Positions 16,295-27,600 of a stretch of 59,627 nucleotides of DNA are shown here, in pieces. The translations under genes were made by a program, and so were the position numbers. This stretch comes from Lachnospiraceae bacterium (GTDB lineage Bacteria > Bacillota > Clostridia > Lachnospirales > Lachnospiraceae). The DNA lies in assembly GCA_024695665.1 (NCBI GenBank), contig JAILHT010000145.1, positions 1 through 59,627 of the forward strand, written 5' to 3'. Positions within the stretch are counted from its first letter, which is position 1. Every line of letters starts with the position of its first letter. The notes under the pieces are model-generated. The model was given only the letters and a program-made list of their open reading frames with translations. It did no database searches and was not told the origin of the DNA.

Positions 16295-17395
16295 ATGGAC
16301 AGAGGAAAAATCATAGTAAGAACCAGCATAATTGCCATAGTAGTAAATTTTTTGCTGGTGGGATTTAAACTTGTAGTGGGAAGTGTGACCGGCTCGATAG
16401 CTATCATACTTGACGCTGTCAACAATATGGGAGATGCCCTTTCTTCTATAATAACAATTCTTGGGACAAAGCTTTCACAGAAGAAAGCTGACAGAAAGCA
16501 CCCGTACGGATACGGAAGAATAGAGTATCTCACAACAGCAATAGTTGCCGCAATTGTTCTTGCCGCAGGTATGACAGCGGCAAAGGAATCGGTTGTTGCA
16601 ATAATGAATCCGCAGGAGACAAACTACAATACTGCCTCATTGGTTATCATTATAGTCGGTATATTTGTAAAAATAATATGCGGAAAATATGTAAAAGGTG
16701 TGGGAGAGAAAATACATGCATCTGCACTTATTGCATCGGGATCCGATTCGACATTCGATGCGGTGCTTTCGACCGGCACGTTGGTTGCGGCAATCATAAG
16801 TCTTGCATCCGGGTTAAATCTTGAGGCAATAATAGGTGCCATAATTTCAATCTTCATTATTAAAACAGGTCTGGAGATGCTGCTAGAGCCGCTCGGAAGC
16901 ATCATCGGCGAGAGGGTTGACAGCGATTTCTCTGCGGAGATAAAAAGAACGGTATTGAAGTTTAGCGCGGTTAGAGGCGCGTATGATCTGGTGCTTCACA
17001 ATTACGGACCATCACAAATAATAGGCTCTGTGAATGTTGAGGTGGATGACAAGATGACAGCCAGACAGATTCACAAGCTTTCAAAGAGAATTATGTATGC
17101 CGTGTATAATGCGCACGGGGTAGTGCTCAATGTCGGTGTTTATGCATCAAATGAAGAGAACGAATTTGAGAGAGAAGTGAAGGCATATCTTGGAAATATA
17201 GCAAAAGATAATCCGATGATACTTCAGACGCATGGGCTTTACGTCGACCAGGAGGAGAAGATGATATCCTTTGATCTGGTCATAGATTTCAAAGCAGATG
17301 TAAAAGAGATAATATTAGAGACCAGAAAGATTATGGAAAAGAAATATGAGGGTTACAAAGTATATCCCGCATACGATGTGTTCTACAGTGATTGA
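16295..17395 (+). CDS. Cation diffusion facilitator family transporter
   Basis: A 366-residue CDF metal/proton antiporter. Six N-terminal membrane helices (about 8-200) include NFLLVGFKLVVGSVTGSIAIILDAVNNMGDALSS, with the D-x3-[N/H]-x2-D type metal site, and KHPYGYGRIEYL. A cytoplasmic dimerisation domain (about 205-290) follows, then about 75 further residues that resemble a second ferredoxin-like subdomain. The ion could be Zn, Mn, Fe or Co. The frame is open from GTG 16283, but GGGGAG lies just before ATG 16295, so I use the ATG. It follows the HAD gene after 27 bases and ends at a terminator. Confidence 0.88.
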   Translation: MDRGKIIVRTSIIAIVVNFLLVGFKLVVGSVTGSIAIILDAVNNMGDALSSIITILGTKLSQKKADRKHPYGYGRIEYLTTAIVAAIVLAAGMTAAKESVVAIMNPQETNYNTASLVIIIVGIFVKIICGKYVKGVGEKIHASALIASGSDSTFDAVLSTGTLVAAIISLASGLNLEAIIGAIISIFIIKTGLEMLLEPLGSIIGERVDSDFSAEIKRTVLKFSAVRGAYDLVLHNYGPSQIIGSVNVEVDDKMTARQIHKLSKRIMYAVYNAHGVVLNVGVYASNEENEFEREVKAYLGNIAKDNPMILQTHGLYVDQEEKMISFDLVIDFKADVKEIILETRKIMEKKYEGYKVYPAYDVFYSD

Positions 17396-17397
17396 TA

Positions 17398-17436
17398 AAA
17401 AACATCATCCGTTTGTGAAGCGGATGATGTTTTTGT
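17398..17436. terminator. Bidirectional intrinsic terminator
   Basis: The 10-bp stem ACATCATCCG / CGGATGATGT with an A-run before and a T-run after, between two convergent genes. Confidence 0.9.
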
Positions 17437-17459
17437 TTGCAAATATTTATTTACATATT

Positions 17460-18320
17460 CTATTTACATTCAAATCTTCCCGAGGCACCGCAAGGAAGCA
17501 CGAGTCCGTTTGAAGATACCGGAAGGCCAATCTCATCTGCGGTTATAACACCGTTGTAACCTTTGAGCGCAGTGCTTATCATATAGGATAAAACTGCCGG
17601 TTGGAGTCCTGTTGTATAGGAGTTCACAAGGAAAAACAATGGCTTGTCGCTCAGAAGATTTACGCAAAGCTCGATGAACGGATATATGGATGTCTCAATT
17701 TTCCATATTTCTCCTTTCGGACCTCTTCCGTATGAAGGCGGATCCATGATTATAGCATCATAGTGATTTCCGCGACGAATCTCCCGCTCGACAAATTTTT
17801 TGCAGTCGTCTACTATCCAGCGAATCGGCGCATCCGAAAGTCCGGAGGACTGAGCATTTTCTTTTGCCCAGGAAACCATTCCCTTTGATGCATCAACATG
17901 AGTTACCGATGCTCCGGCAGCCGCTGCCGATATAGTGGCACCGCCTGTATAAGCAAAAAGGTTGAGAACCTTTATAGGTCTGTCTGCTTCTTTTATAAGC
18001 TTAGAAAACCAATCCCAGTTTACAGCCTGTTCCGGAAAAAGTCCGGTATGCTTAAAGCTGAAGGGCTTGAGCTGGAAGGTGAGATTGTTGTATTTTATGC
18101 TCCATTGCTCAGGGAGGTCAAAGAATTCCCACTCGCCTCCGCCTTTTTTGCTCCTATGATAATGAGCGTTCAATTTTTTCCAATGAGGATCCTTCTTTGG
18201 GGTATCCCATATGACCTGAGGATCGGGTCTTAATAATGTATATTTTCCCCAACGTTCCAGTTTTTCGCCGCCGGAACAATCATAAACTTCATAATCTTTC
18301 CAATTGTTTGCTATCCACAT
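17460..18320 (-). CDS. Class I SAM-dependent methyltransferase (COG1092-like)
   Basis: A 286-residue protein of the Methyltrans_SAM family (PF10672), related to the catalytic half of RlmI/RlmK rRNA cytosine methyltransferases but without an obvious PUA domain. Motif I is VLNLFAYTGGATISAAAAGA, the acidic end of strand 2 is THVDASKGMVSWAKENA, and motif IV is IIMDPPSYGRG. The substrate is probably rRNA, but this is not certain. On the minus strand AGGAGAA precedes the ATG. A perfect TTGACA (18367-18372) lies upstream with only a poor -10. It stands alone and is convergent with the CDF gene. Confidence 0.85.
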   Translation of the reverse strand: MWIANNWKDYEVYDCSGGEKLERWGKYTLLRPDPQVIWDTPKKDPHWKKLNAHYHRSKKGGGEWEFFDLPEQWSIKYNNLTFQLKPFSFKHTGLFPEQAVNWDWFSKLIKEADRPIKVLNLFAYTGGATISAAAAGASVTHVDASKGMVSWAKENAQSSGLSDAPIRWIVDDCKKFVEREIRRGNHYDAIIMDPPSYGRGPKGEIWKIETSIYPFIELCVNLLSDKPLFFLVNSYTTGLQPAVLSYMISTALKGYNGVITADEIGLPVSSNGLVLPCGASGRFECK

Positions 18321-18511
18321 ATTTGTTCTCCTGTAATTTATGACGATAAACCCGAATAAGTGGTTATGTCAAGTTTAAATACATTTTACAGGTGTTATTC
18401 CAATAAATAATGAAGAAATTATAAAATCACGCAAAAACAACTGTTTTTTGCTCAGAAACAACAAATGTGGTAGAAAAGCACTATTTTATAAATTTTTAAG
18501 GCATGATAATC
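18321..18511. other. Intergenic stretch before the giant adhesin gene
   Basis: AT-rich, with no coding region. It contains the -35-like TTGACA of the minus-strand methyltransferase gene (18367-18372) and an imperfect hairpin, GCAAAAAC / GTTTTTTGC, near 18432-18452. I see nothing else supportable. Confidence 0.4.
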
Positions 18512-18540
18512 TTGCAGGAGTAGGCTATATGTACTATATT
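18512..18540 (+). promoter_or_regulatory. Probable promoter of the giant adhesin gene
   Basis: TTGCAG (18512-18517), a 17-base spacer and TATATT (18535-18540). The predicted start near 18547 gives a leader of about 105 bases with two hairpins. Confidence 0.5.
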
Positions 18541-18569
18541 TAAAATACTTATATAAAAATGATGAAATT

Positions 18570-18630
18570 ATAGGAAATTATTCCTATTGATAAGCCACGA
18601 CCGTAACAAGTCGGATACGATGGCTTTTTT
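18570..18630 (+). promoter_or_regulatory. Structured leader with terminator-like hairpin
   Basis: Two successive hairpins lie between promoter and start codon. The first is ATAGGAA / TTCCTAT (18570-18576 with 18581-18587). The second has outer pairing AAGCCA / TGGCTT, inner pairing CCG / CGG, and an internal loop with ACGA on both sides; it is followed directly by T6 (ending at 18630). The second has the form of an intrinsic terminator 23 bases before the TTG start, so it may attenuate expression. It does not match any riboswitch class I know. Confidence 0.5.
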
Positions 18631-18652
18631 GATGATAAAGGGAGTAGTAAAA

Positions 18653-21600
18653 TTGAATAAGATTGCAGAGACATTGTTAAAGACAGGCAGTGCGCTGAGA
18701 AGACCTACCAGTATTTTGCTTATTTGCGGAATGCTGTTAACGTCATACGGTGATTCGTTTGTAAATGTATATGCAGATCAGACCGGTGAGAGCATTGAAA
18801 CGACGGAAAACACTGAAACTGAGGCTCAAACGGAAACAATTTCCGGTACGGTGACCGAGACTACGGAAACCGAGACTACGGAAACCGAGACTACTGAGAC
18901 CGAAGTCGGTGAGACGGAAACGGAAGTTACAGAAACAGAGAATGCATCCACCGAAATCGCATCGACAGATACCGAGACCGCAGATACCGAGACCGCAGAT
19001 ACCGAGTTGGAAGAGAGCGAAACGATTGAGACAGAGACTGTTGATACCGAGTTGGCAGAGACAGAGATAGATACGCAAGAGAATAATGAAGATGATGAAG
19101 ACGGACTTTTGACAGATGGAGTCGGTCTTTTTGGCTTGTTTAAACTGGGCTCTGAGGCACATACGACTGAGTATGACAATATGAAGACCACCTTAAGCGG
19201 AGCGGTTGCATACAGTGGAGATACAAACTGGTCTACGGTTACAAGACCGGAAAATTATGATGTCTCAAAATTTGCTTTGTATGCATATGCTACGGTGGAC
19301 GGGGAACTTATGGCATTTCCGCTCGAGATACAGAATACGGATATCAGTGGAAATGTTTATCTTCAGTTTTATGACAGCGACGGAGTCGGAAATTTTACAA
19401 TAAAAAGTATCCCAAAGACGATTGTCTATGATGATGTCGATTATGCGGTTGAGTCGTACAAACTGGCGGTCGAGGGACTTCCATATTATATAGATACGGA
19501 AGCTACTGCAGCGCCTTCATCCGGAGAGACAACCGCTGAGACTTTGGTGCTCGGAACACTCACAAGTGCAGCTGACGTTTGTACACTTACTTTGAATAAT
19601 ACTCTAAAGGGAGGGCTTGATGGCGCTCTCACCGCAAAATATACGGTTACTGTGGCACTTGCCGATGCAAGCAAGAGTAACAGTTTTTCCTATTCACAGA
19701 CTATCCCTGCAAATACGGCGGGGGACAGCATAGGCACATCAACGCTTGAACTTCCTAAAGGGCTGTCAGCAAATATAATCATGAACAGTTCCTCGATAGC
19801 TGCTTGTTCTTATGCGGTAGGTGAAACAGCGGGCACCGTATCTGACGGAGTGACTTTTACCCCGACCGACGGAACTTATACTTTAGATGTGACTTCAGTA
19901 AAGTTCACAGGGGAACTTGGTTGGACTCTAAGATATGTTGACAATATAACATCTTCCAGATCGGCATCTCCTCAGTTTACAATATATTATTCGTTGGACG
20001 GCGGATCGACATGGATTGAACTGTCATCCGATTCATCGGCAGAGGGTTACTACGGCAACCTTCTTCTTGGCGCGCTTCCAAGCGCGGTCTGCAACAACTC
20101 AAGCGCGACCAACAGTTATATCTACGAGGTCGACGGACTTCCTACTTATGCGCTCACATCAAGTGGAGAAGCTGTCGAGGTAATGTATAAAGTTGAAACA
20201 TCAATATCTTCTTCGGATACCTATCTGACTGAACTTTTGTCCGGTGATTATATGAGCCAGGACGCTATTGTGCTTGCAAAACTTGTCCTTGATTACTCGG
20301 CTGAAATTTCATGGGCTGACGCTTCAAGAACTGATGCAAGACCTGATATCGACACGGTAAAATCTCTGATGCATATGTACAGCTTTTGCGATGGGGTATA
20401 TGAGGATATAACTGATACGGCAGGAATATCACTTTCCGTTTCCGATTCGGACGATTCAATATGGAATATTGAGACGGAAAATCTATTGCCAAAATACGAT
20501 TCCGACAGTAACAGTATTTCATATTTTGTGATTGTGGGAACGTTAGAAACCTCCGGAACAGATGCGGGAAGCATCACGGAGGGAACGGTTCCGGTAAGCG
20601 ACGGTGTGGAGAATACACTCTCTTATGTGACAAGCTATGACAACGGTGGGAGCACCTTCGGTAATATTTTTGACAGGGCTTACAACGGCGGAAAAATCAT
20701 AAATACCATATATGATGAGATCGATTATTCGGCTGAGATTGTCTGGAATGACAAATCAGGAGCCATCCGTCCGAGTGCGACCGTCTCACTTATGAGATAC
20801 TCAATGACAGATGAGAATGATACTGTCATAACAGCGGAAAAACTTGCAAATGCGGCAGCGGTTGTCATCAATGACAGCACAAGCGGAAACCAGACAATCT
20901 TAAGCTACACCCTAAACACTTCCGGAAAGACATACAATCCAACAGGAACCGACTCGGATTCCGTGACAACACAGAATACGGAGACTTTGGATTTTGTTTC
21001 AAACTGCAGCGGTTCTCAAACTGTAGTTTTGCCTAAATATGACGGAAACGGATATGAGTATTGCTATTTCGTTGTGGAGAGTTTTGAGGATGACGATTCT
21101 GCAACCTCTTACACAATCACATATGAAGATGCGTCCGGAAATACGACCTATGATTCACAGGGAACTTCTTATGCCATAAAGGGTGGAGTGGGTCAAACTG
21201 CGATAAAGAATGATATGGATTCGCGTGTCGCAATAAAGGTAAATAAGACCTGGTATGCAAAGTCCGCTCTTAACGATCTTGAAAATATAACACTTTCTTA
21301 CAAATTGATTGTCACCGATGACGAAGGAAAATATCACCTTATGGATGCAACAGAAGGATATGATTCCATGACCGGTTTCGGAGACGTATACACCAAGAGC
21401 ACGGTTTTTGTTGCCGATTTGAACGACGGAAACGGCGGTTATTATGTACCATATGCGGTTATGGAGAGCGTGACTAACGGTAGCAGTGCGGTAGATGTGA
21501 CTTACACGGATCTCGATGATACCGATGATGTAGTCATTGCTGAAAGCGGTACATATGTTATTGGTTCAAATACCTATACCATAGCATGTAATGCATCAGG

Positions 21601-24600
21601 TTCGGTTTCCACATCCGAGGATTATGATGGCATTCCTCTCTACACATACAATGTCACAAATATAGTATCAGATAATGATGACTATACGGTGGCAAAAAGA
21701 TGGGGAAGAGGTTATGAAATGCATGTCCTTGAAGAGGGTGAGGAGGTTGAACTCACCTCGTCAAACAAGGGTGACGTGACCTATGTGGATGACAATGCCT
21801 CGGATGTGAAGGCACTTGATTTTACAATAACAGGAACTCCTGAGAAGGGTTCTGAGGTTGTAAAATATTATGTTCATATGAACATAGACGAAAATTACAG
21901 ACCTACAACTGCCACTTTCTCGGATTCGGATGGAAACGAGATTGACACTGTAGATATCAGTTTGTCATATTCCGATACGGATTCAACTGATGAAGAGTAC
22001 AAATACTATGAGACTTGGAAGGCAGATTTTTCTTCCGTGCTCCCTGCGTACACTTCATCGGGATATAAGTATGTGTATACCATTGTTGAAAATACGACCG
22101 GAAACTGGAATTATACAAACATTTCTTATTCGGGAACAAAGGCCACAATCGTAAACCAGATTCATCAGGGAACCACAAATTATATATGGGTAACCTGCGT
22201 GAAAAAATGGAAAGATGATGGAAATACGGACAACAGATCCGAGGCTGAACTTCATGCTTATGTTATGGATGACGAGGGAAATTATGTCGATCTCACTACG
22301 GTAGCAGGAGAGATGCCGACATTTATAGAGAAATGGCTCCTTGCAAATTATACCGAGGAGGAAGTTACCACATTTAAAGAACAGTGGGACGGTGGGGCTT
22401 TTACATTCAAAGTCACCTTGACGGCTGCTGTCAACTGGAACGGAAATATAACCCTGCCTTCATATCTCAAAGATTATGTTTCAGATTATGACGGAACTTC
22501 TAGACTCGGAATATATGAGGCAAAGGTTGGGGATGATGAAGTTGTCTACGAAAATGGCAATTACACCTTAGACGGATCCGTGCATAACGGCAAGTACAGC
22601 TATACGACGGAAAGCACGGGCGAGCTTATATATCCGGGAACAAATATCGTCACGAACACCCGTTACGGAACGGTTGATTTAAAACTCATTGAGAACTGGT
22701 ATGACGGCGGAGATGCAAATGATACACGTCCTGAATATATAGATGTCCTCATGACAAGAAATAAAGGTGAGGATGATGAAGTAAGCTATTATTTGAGACA
22801 ATATTTTGATACCTCAGACAGCAAGGTCAAGGTGAAAGTCTATGACTCATCGATGAATGAGATAACCGACACAGATACGCTTGAAGCTGATGGAATCTAT
22901 ATGCCTGAGTACTCCGGAACAGAGTCCGTTGCATCCGACGTGGTAAGCGGTACCGACAGTGAGTACTGGGAGAGTGAAAGCATAAAGCTTGAAAAATATG
23001 ATTCTGCCGGAACTATTTACACCTATGATTTTGAGGGGGTCACATCCGGAGACAACTGGACACTTAGTTCTGCATTTGCAACAAAGACATCGGCATATTA
23101 CAAGCATTTCGGAAGCTCCACAAGCATTGAGGTTTCGGCCAGCACATCGAATGATAACCTCGACTGTTACACCTTTGAGTGGAGCCACAGAATCACCGGA
23201 TCAAAGACAAATTCAACGCAGATAGAGTGGAGAGACACAAGCTCAAACGCATCGGCCAGACCGGATGTATATCTTACACTTTACAGAACTATAGATGACG
23301 GAAGCACGACGGAATATACGACATATGATGACGATTATACGATAACCTGGACAGGAGCCGACTATGACAGTGACGGCTATCATTTGCTTGCACAGATAAA
23401 GAATCTTCCGGCTTTCGACAGTAACGGATACGAGTATCTATACTATGTTGTGGAGCGACTCGGAGATACAGCGGCATCGACATCCGCGACTTATACAAAA
23501 CATTATTATTACTGCGACAGCACTTCGGGAACGGATGAGTGGCTTGATAAGGCCGAAAAGAACGATTACGATTCAACTGATTTTACTGATAACAGCGCCG
23601 GGGACGGAGAGCGAATCGTTAACGTGATAGGCGCATATATCACTTTCTCATTTGAAAAAATATGGAGTGGGGTTGACGGATTTGCTGCATCTGAACTTCC
23701 TACACTGCTACTGACTCTTCAGCAGAGAGTTTCAGGCTCGACTACATTGAACGACTATACCGTAGACTCACAAGCGGTGACATACACACTTTTGCCGGGT
23801 GAGACCAAGGTTGATTTTGATAATCTGCCTACATACAACAACTCCGGTGTGGCTTACGAATACAGAGTGCGAGAGGAATATGCGGAGAGTGATACCAAAA
23901 ACACGGTTCTCTCGGATCTTTATACAAATATACTTGGAACAGACAGTATAACAAATACATTTGTGTCAGCTTCCGATGGAAACAAGAGAAGCATTACCGT
24001 ATATAAATACTGGGATCTGGACGATCTATACTCAGACAGAGAAGAAGGAGATGAACCTGCGGCAGAGCTCAAATATGCAACAGCTGAATTCAGGCTTTTT
24101 AGAGTGAGAAAAGATCTAATTGACTCGTTGGATATAGCATCAATGATTGAAGACGGAACTTCCTCAAGATACTATCTCACATCCGAGACCATAACCGGTG
24201 GTGCAAGCGTAGCTGATTCGGTGACCTTCGACGATCTCATGATTTATTCTCCGAACGGAACCCTTTACTATTACATAGTTTCCGAGGTTGTTCCGGATGG
24301 ATATACGGCAGAATACTATTCTAATCAGGCTGAGACGGAATATGAATCGACTGTCACAGGCATTGACGAAAACGGAGACAGCTATACACGAACCGGTTCA
24401 ATAATAGCCGACAACTCAGACGGATATATTATATTTAAGGATGAGATAGGACTCACAGATGAAGAGTCAAGCAAAGTTTCTGTCGCATCTCTCAGGAATA
24501 TTTATTATACACATCTCACGACGGAAAAAATCAGAAACATTACGGGTACAAAGACCTGGAGAGACTATAACAATGCATATGAGTTCAGACCTGAGGACAT

Positions 24601-27600
24601 AACATTAAAGCTCTACAGATCGGCAAGTGCGACAAGTGGTGCTGACAATGCGGTCACAAGTGTTCAGGTTCCTTTTGTTGTGAAGACGGAGGAGGATGAC
24701 TCTTACGTTCTGCCTTATCTGGTATGGAGCAAAGGGGATACGCCTGAGACTGCGGACACCTGGAGCTATACTTTCTACAACTTGAGAAAGACGTCTGCAA
24801 ACGGAAATACCTACACATATGAAGTCCGCGAGGAGTATAATTCGTCGGTTAACAGCGATATTTCTTCATATTATTACAACGGAACAGAGAGTTACCATTT
24901 TGCAAAAACTTCCGCAAACAGTTTTTCAACAATCACTAACGGCTTTACAAAGACATTCACATTGCAGAAGAACTGGATGGACGGAAATAATAAATACGGT
25001 TTCAGACCGGATGCTATGAAAATACGTCTCCAGTACAGAGTTGTCGGAGGCGATGACGATGATTGGGAGAATGCTGCCCATTATTACGTCGGTAGCACCG
25101 AATATGATTACTCGGCAGACACAAGCGATGAGGGAGCGGCTCTTGTTGTGGCTGCAGTTGATACAGCAAGTAATCAGAGCGTGGTATTTAAGGAGCTTCC
25201 TAAATATATCTACGATTCCGTAAACGGATACAGAGAGATTGAATACAGAGTTTACGAAGATGCCATAGGTTACCTCAAATCAGATGGAACATATACATGG
25301 TCGGTTTACGAGGCTGAGAGCACAGATCCGGACAGCTATATAAGAGCCGGCTCATATGTGAGAGAGACAATAACAGAGACAGACGGAAGCAAGACTGTCT
25401 TGAACAACTCTCTCATATCGAATGCAATGACAATAACCTTAAACTGGGAGAATGACTCCGAGAATACCTACCAGACCAGACCGGAGAGCGTAAGGCTTTA
25501 TCTCCAGTACGTTAAGGTAAACGATGATGCGACAGTAAACTATAGTGATACTACTGGATTCGCATGGGAGAATGTCACAGATTCATCGGGCAATGATGTT
25601 GTGATCACAATGCAAAGTAGCGATTCCTATGACACAACCACATGGAAAAAGACCGTGAAGAGTCTTGCTGCCAGCGATGAGACAAATGAATATACCTTGT
25701 TCTACAGAGCGGTTCAGGTTACTGATGGAAATTCACATCCTGTCACCGTTGTTTCGGGTGTGGAAAAAACCTACATGAACTATGAGGAGACAAGTGACTA
25801 CGATGGAAGTACGACCTCGGGAACGCTCTCCAAAAATTATGCGCTCGACGGAACGACGTCCGGAGCATGTCAGGGTACGTGGGAATATCTCTCAAATGCC
25901 GGCATCAACTATGTGACACTCACAAACAAACTTGTTTCGGATACCTATACACAGAATGTGAAGGGAATAAAGAACTGGCATAAGGATGAAACTTCGGAGG
26001 CTGAATTTGAACTCAAATACCGTCTGAGCGGTGAGACCGCGTACAGCTCATTTGCCACACCTATAAAAACAACTCTTACCTCCACGGGTGCAGACCAGGC
26101 AGAACAGAGCTTTGAATGGACAAACCTCCCTGCTATGGACAGCGACGGAAATACCCTGGAATACACTGTCGTTGAGACGGATCCTGAGGCTGTCGACTAT
26201 TATGTTGTCGAGGGTGAAACCTCTACTGAGACCACAGATGAGAATACTTTGGAGAAGACCACCGAGTATTCCTTTGACAATGTGGGAACCTTTGATTATA
26301 CAGTTACAAAGACATGGGAAAACAATTATTACGGTTTCCCTGCCACGGTAGGCGGTTATACAGGATTTAGCGCAGAGGTTGCTCTCCTCAAATCAACAGA
26401 CGGAACAAACTGGGAACCTGCCACAGATTCTTCGGGAAACAATCTGACAGCAACACTCACAGATCAGACGGCAACGACGTTTGATACAGATGGAAATGTG
26501 AGCAGTGCGGGAACCGACAGATATACATTTGAAGCGGTAAAACAGTATGAAAAGAACTCTTTGGGTGACTATGATTATCTCTACTACAAGACTGTAGAGA
26601 CAAAGATAAACGGAGTGATAACAGCAGACGGAAGAACCTATCTCTATCCGACTGCGTCAGCGGATGAGGTATCAAAAGCATATAATGTAAGTTATGTAAA
26701 TGACTACAATACCGACGGCGCATCAAAAAGCCATGGAAGTCTCACAGAGATAACAAATACACTTGTTGTCACGGAGATTACGGTGCAGAAGGAATGGGAT
26801 GACAACTCTCTTTCAAACGCCACTGATGTGGAGAGAGCAGATGCTTTCAGTGATATTGATTTTAAACTTTATGCAAGCACAGACGGAACCGCATACGGTG
26901 ATACTTCAAGCACAGCGGAGGAACAGCTCGCATCAAGATATCAGATTGATTGGGATGACACGACCCTTTCTACGGATACCTGGAGCGGAACAATTGAGGG
27001 GGCAAACACTTATACAAAAGAATCGCAGACTGTTCATTACGGACTACCGAGATATGCGGCAGATCAGTTGACAGAGATCACTTACTCCGTCAAGGAGTCT
27101 GTTTCAGAGACAGCCGATGAAGATGAGCAGGATGACTTTTTAAGATATGTTGCCTCTTATCAGGTGACACAGAACACACCGGATCCTGATACAAATACCG
27201 GATATACGGTTGTGACAGTGACAAATACATTAAGCTTAAGACTTGACATAGTAAAAGAAGATGAGAATGACAGCAGTATGTTGCTTGCCGGAACAACGTT
27301 TGCGCTTTATAAGGCGAATTATGACAGTGCGACCGGCGAGTATGAAGCCACCGGTGTGGCGGTTACGGATTCATCACAGACTGCTGTGACGGCGACTACG
27401 GATGCGAACGGAAAAGCTTCAATCGTGGTAAATGAGGCAGGATACTATGAACTGAAGGAGACACAGAGCTCCACAGGATACAGTGACAGTGAAATGTTTG
27501 ACGCATTCTTCACTGTTACGGATGAAGGTTTGAGAAGAAATGTAACCGTCACTTCAGCTCTTATCGGAGGAACGGACGGAGTATCATTTACAGAAAACAC

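Noticed and set aside
18592..18630. Possible known riboswitch (c-di-GMP, preQ1, guanidine-II) before the adhesin
   Set aside because: The paired ACGA elements recall guanidine-II hairpin loops and c-di-GMP riboswitches precede some adhesins, but neither the conserved core bases nor the stem arrangement match, so I list it only as an unclassified hairpin.
18743..19191. Long minus-strand frames opposite the start of the adhesin gene
   Set aside because: They mirror the Thr/Glu-rich repeats (giving Ser/Val- or Leu/Gly/Cys-rich low-complexity protein), have no ribosome binding site and are shadows of the coding frame.
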